Positions 61,210 through 64,000 of a stretch of DNA of 64,000 bases are shown here, one piece after another. A program made the position numbers and the translations under genes. The notes beneath the pieces were generated by a model, which was given only the letters and a program-made list of their open reading frames with translations, had not been told where the DNA came from and searched no databases. The stretch is from Maribacter antarcticus DSM 21422. Its GTDB lineage: Bacteria > Bacteroidota > Bacteroidia > Flavobacteriales > Flavobacteriaceae. Location: positions 248,001 to 312,000 of the forward strand of contig NZ_JHZC01000008.1 of the NCBI RefSeq assembly GCF_000621125.1. The letters are read 5' to 3'. The stretch's first letter is position 1. The number at the start of each line of letters is the position of its first letter.

Positions 61210-62349
61210 ATGAAGCTAGATAAAAAGGATATATTAAGGGCGTTGGAACTTATTACTGTGCCTGGGGAAGGCCAGAATATGGTGGAAAGTGGCGCCGTTA
61301 AAAACATAATGATTTTTGGCGATGAGGTAGAGGTAGATATTGTCATTTCAAACCCAAGCTTGCAGGCGCGAAAAAAGACCGAAGTAGAGATTTTAAAGAT
61401 CATCCACAAAGAGGTTTACGAAAAGGCTAAAATCAAGATAAATATAAAGGTAGATGCTCCGGTAAAACCCAAAACAAATGAGATAAAAGGAAAACCTATT
61501 CCTGGTATTCAAAATATTATCGCAGTAGCATCGGGTAAAGGTGGTGTTGGTAAGTCTACGGTAACGGCAAATTTGGCAGTAACCTTGGCTAAAATGGGAT
61601 TTAAAGTAGGAGTGTTGGATGCTGATATTTATGGTCCCTCAATGCCCATTATGTTTGATGTTGCCCAAGAGAAACCTCTAGCGGTAAACATTAACGGTAA
61701 ATCTAAGATGAAACCTGTAGAAAGCTATGGTGTAAAATTACTTTCCATTGGGTTTTTTACACAACGAGACCAAGCCGTAATCTGGAGAGGTCCTATGGCT
61801 TCTAAAGCTCTGAATCAGATGATTTTTGATGCGCACTGGGGCGAGATAGATTTTATGTTATTAGATTTACCTCCAGGGACTGGAGATATTCACTTGAGCA
61901 TTATGCAGGCTATGCCGGTGACTGGCGCTGTAGTTGTAAGTACACCGCAAGAAGTGGCACTAGCAGATGCTAGAAAAGGGGTGGCTATGTTTCAACAAGA
62001 CTCCATAAATGTACCTGTGTTGGGCATTATAGAGAATATGGCGTATTTTACTCCTGAAGAACTTCCTGATAATAAATACTATATCTTTGGTAAGGAAGGT
62101 GCCAAAAACTTAGCTCAAGACTTAAAAGTTCCTTTTTTAGGAGATATTCCTTTGGTACAGAGTATACGTGAAGCAGGAGATATAGGCAGACCGGCAGCAC
62201 TACAAGATGATACCGTAGTGCAGCTAGCTTTTGAGGAGATAACGAAGAATGTGGTTCAAGAAACAGTGAATAGAAATACGAATATACCGCCTACAGAGGC
62301 AATAAAAATAACAACAATGGCAGGGTGTTCCGCCGTTAAAAAGAAGTAG
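61210..62349 (+). CDS. mrp: Mrp/NBP35-family Fe-S cluster carrier ATPase
   Basis: 379 residues. The N-terminal MIP18/DUF59 domain is about 1-85; the P-loop deviant Walker A ASGKGGVGKST is near 105-115; and DADIYGPSMP, WRGPMASKA and LDLPPGTGDIHLS are typical of Mrp/ApbC. The usual CxxC after ENMxYF (cluster ligand) is absent (ENMAYFTPEELPDNKYY); the only cysteine is in the C-terminal AGCSAVKKK. Loss of CxxC is, from memory, common in this Bacteroidota group. It carries or helps assemble Fe-S clusters in the cytosol. Two bp upstream of the NifU gene. Confidence 0.92.
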   Translation: MKLDKKDILRALELITVPGEGQNMVESGAVKNIMIFGDEVEVDIVISNPSLQARKKTEVEILKIIHKEVYEKAKIKINIKVDAPVKPKTNEIKGKPIPGIQNIIAVASGKGGVGKSTVTANLAVTLAKMGFKVGVLDADIYGPSMPIMFDVAQEKPLAVNINGKSKMKPVESYGVKLLSIGFFTQRDQAVIWRGPMASKALNQMIFDAHWGEIDFMLLDLPPGTGDIHLSIMQAMPVTGAVVVSTPQEVALADARKGVAMFQQDSINVPVLGIIENMAYFTPEELPDNKYYIFGKEGAKNLAQDLKVPFLGDIPLVQSIREAGDIGRPAALQDDTVVQLAFEEITKNVVQETVNRNTNIPPTEAIKITTMAGCSAVKKK

Positions 62350-62351
62350 TT

Positions 62352-62600
62352 ATGGTTACAATGACCTCAGATGAGCTGAAAAGTAATGTAGAGAAAGCCC
62401 TTGCTGAAATACGTCCTTTTTTACAGAGTGACGGTGGGGATATCACCCTTTTGTCTATAGATAATGAAAACTCTGTAAAAGTGCGTTTGGAAGGGAACTG
62501 CGTTGACTGTTCCGTAAACCAAATGACTTTAAAGAGTGGGGTTGAAATGACCATTAAAAAGTACGCTCCACAAATAGAAGAGGTCGTTAATGTTGTATAG
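62352..62600 (+). CDS. NifU C-terminal-domain Fe-S protein
   Basis: 82 residues, only the NifU C-terminal (Nfu) domain: IRPFLQSDGGDITLLSID and the cluster-binding CVDCSVNQMTLKSGVE (CxxC near 52-55). Such Nfu proteins carry 4Fe-4S clusters to apo-enzymes. Starts 2 bp after mrp, so it is translated with it; a second in-frame ATG is at 62361. Confidence 0.92.
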   Translation: MVTMTSDELKSNVEKALAEIRPFLQSDGGDITLLSIDNENSVKVRLEGNCVDCSVNQMTLKSGVEMTIKKYAPQIEEVVNVV

Positions 62601-62644
62601 TTTAAAACTGATGAATATCATACTTTAATACCTTTCAAGTACGA

Positions 62645-62652
62645 TATCTTTG
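62645..62652 (+). promoter_or_regulatory. -7 promoter element before the FNR gene
   Basis: TATCTTTG, an exact TAnnTTTG match, 24 bp before ATG 62677. It suggests that the reductase-ferredoxin pair has its own promoter apart from mrp-nfu. Confidence 0.45.
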
Positions 62653-62676
62653 CTGTGTTTTCAAAAGAAATTTTAG

Positions 62677-63738
62677 ATGATTCAAACCGATATATTGATA
62701 ATTGGAGCCGGGCCTACGGGTCTTTTTGCCGTTTTTGAGGCCGGACTTTTAAAGTTAAAATGCCATTTAATTGACGCCCTGCCGCAACCTGGTGGACAAT
62801 GTACTGAGCTGTATCCAAAAAAACCCATTTATGATATCCCTGGTTTTCCAGAGGTACTTGCCGGAAGTTTGGTAGATAATCTGATGGAACAGATAAAGCC
62901 TTTTCAGCCTGGGTTTACGTTAGGAGAAAGAGCGGAAACAATTGAAAAATTAGAAGATGGTACTTTTGTTGTGACCACTTCAAAAGGAACCAAGCATCAG
63001 GCGCCTATTGTTGCCATTGCAGGTGGATTGGGTAGCTTTGAACCGCGCAAACCACAATTAGAGAACATAGCTGCTTATGAAGATAACGGAGTGGCATACA
63101 TGATAAAGGACCCTGAGGTATATCGAGATAAAAAGGTAGTCATTGCCGGTGGTGGTGATTCTGCTTTGGATTGGAGTATTTTTCTTTCTGATGTGGCATC
63201 TGAAGTAACGTTAGTACATAGACGTAACGAGTTCAGGGGTGCTCTGGATTCTGTCGAAAAAGTACAGCATTTAAAGGATTTAGGTAAAATTAAACTAATT
63301 ACTCCAGGCGAGATTGTAGGGTTACAAGGTATCGATACCTTGGAATCAGTTATTATTAGAAAATCTACCGATGCTGCTGAAAACATCATGTTGGAGACCG
63401 ACTATTTTATACCCTTATTCGGCCTGTCTCCGAAATTGGGACCTATTGGTGATTGGGGATTAGAAATCGAAAAAAATGCTATTAAGGTGGATAATACATT
63501 AGATTATCAGACCAATATCCCTGGTATCTATGCTATTGGGGATGTCAATACCTATCCCGGGAAGTTAAAATTGATTCTTTGTGGTTTCCACGAAGCTACG
63601 TTAATGTGCCAAAGTGCCTACCAGCGTATTTTTCCAGATAAAAAATATGTAATGAAATATACGACTGTAGGTGGTGTTACAGGATTTGATGGCACTAAGA
63701 AAGAAGCACCCAAAGCAGTGGTAAAAGCTATTAACTAA
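62677..63738 (+). CDS. Ferredoxin-NADP reductase, thioredoxin-reductase-like
   Basis: 353 residues. FAD site IIGAGPTGLFAVFEAGL (8-24), GGQCTELYPKKPIYDIPGFP (about 39-58) and NADP site VIAGGGDSALDWSI (~152-165). The terminal flavin motif is GIYAIGDVNTYPGKLKLILCGFHEA (~282-306). There is no redox-active CxxC in the NADP domain, which separates this TrxR-like FNR class from thioredoxin reductases. It passes electrons between NADPH and ferredoxin; the ferredoxin gene follows 75 bp later. Confidence 0.92.
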   Translation: MIQTDILIIGAGPTGLFAVFEAGLLKLKCHLIDALPQPGGQCTELYPKKPIYDIPGFPEVLAGSLVDNLMEQIKPFQPGFTLGERAETIEKLEDGTFVVTTSKGTKHQAPIVAIAGGLGSFEPRKPQLENIAAYEDNGVAYMIKDPEVYRDKKVVIAGGGDSALDWSIFLSDVASEVTLVHRRNEFRGALDSVEKVQHLKDLGKIKLITPGEIVGLQGIDTLESVIIRKSTDAAENIMLETDYFIPLFGLSPKLGPIGDWGLEIEKNAIKVDNTLDYQTNIPGIYAIGDVNTYPGKLKLILCGFHEATLMCQSAYQRIFPDKKYVMKYTTVGGVTGFDGTKKEAPKAVVKAIN

Positions 63739-63813
63739 GGCTAGGAAATAAGAATATTTTCTACTTCTTAGTCTAAGGGCTAGAAAGGGGATTGTTTGAA
63801 TATGTAACCTCAC

Positions 63814-64000
63814 ATGAGTGATATCAAAATAAAAATTACCGATAGAGAAGGAATTTCTCACGAAGTAGATGCTCCCACCGACATGAATATGAACCTCATG
63901 GAGGTAGTGCGGGCCTATGAATTAGCTCCAGAAGGAACCATTGGGATTTGTGGTGGTATGGCCATGTGTGCTTCTTGCCAGTGCTATGTGCAATCAAATC
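63814..64000 (+). CDS. 2Fe-2S ferredoxin (C-terminus beyond window)
   Basis: ATG 63814 opens MSDIKIKITDREGISHEVDA and the frame is open to the window edge (62 codons). The cluster motif CGGMAMCASCQC gives C-x5-C-x2-C of the adrenodoxin/Isc-type 2Fe-2S ferredoxins; the fourth cysteine would lie beyond the edge. Placed right after the TrxR-like reductase, it is the likely electron partner. Confidence 0.9.
   Translation, partial: MSDIKIKITDREGISHEVDAPTDMNMNLMEVVRAYELAPEGTIGICGGMAMCASCQCYVQSN

Noticed and set aside
1-64000. tRNA, rRNA, CRISPR array or insertion sequence
   Set aside because: No cloverleaf, rRNA block, regularly spaced repeat array or transposase frame was seen by eye; the repeated regions are permease paralogues and their promoters.

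Overview
The window is a chromosomal segment of a Bacteroidota bacterium, most likely a marine member of the Flavobacteriaceae. Evidence from the sequence: low G+C; promoters with the Bacteroidota TAnnTTTG -7 element instead of E. coli-type boxes; absence of clear Shine-Dalgarno sites; type IX secretion sorting domains; a CarboxypepD_reg/TonB receptor with a lipoprotein partner; and the family-restricted domains DUF4271, DUF4296 and GIN/DUF2807. The genus cannot be fixed from the sequence.

Layout. 1-21180 is mostly ordinary chromosome: an integral membrane protein (DUF4271) coupled to a GT39 glycosyltransferase; divergently, a polyprenol-phosphate mannose synthase-like GT2, dihydroorotase and a DUF4296 lipoprotein; an NAD-dependent epimerase; tyrS; a small lipoprotein; a LuxE-like protein; two tiny proteins consisting of a signal peptide and a T9SS sorting domain; a TonB receptor plus thrombospondin-3 lipoprotein divergent from a PhoB/PhoR-like pair; trmB, a LysE-family exporter, an alkyltransferase-like protein; and an NtrB/NtrC-like pair.

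21181-59326 is the outstanding region: a TolC-like channel, a MacA/HlyD-like adaptor, a MacB/LolD-type ATPase, then twelve intact FtsX/MacB-type permeases of about 800 residues (P1-P12), an N-terminal relic of a thirteenth, a truncated GIN-domain protein and a second, divergent ATPase. The series is interrupted once, by a decayed TetR gene and an alkaline-phosphatase-superfamily gene. Six start points (before tolC, P3, P4, P5, P8 and P11) share one control module: two dyad sites whose starts are exactly 22 bp apart, then, 86-102 bp downstream of the first, a sigma-54-like element TGGCAY-N6-TnG. The adjacent NtrC-type regulator (AAA+ domain, GSFTDA loop, Fis HTH) is the obvious candidate activator. 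The inferred units are tolC-adaptor-ATPase1-P1-P2; P3; P4; P5-P6-P7; P8-P9-P10; P11-GIN-P12-ATPase2. I infer a sigma-54-controlled envelope-stress or export regulon in which many permeases share few ATPases and one adaptor/channel. The substrates are unknown.

59339-64000 returns to housekeeping: an amidase lipoprotein, then an Fe-S group: Mrp/NBP35 ATPase, NifU C-domain protein, a thioredoxin-reductase-like ferredoxin-NADP reductase and a 2Fe-2S ferredoxin cut by the window end.
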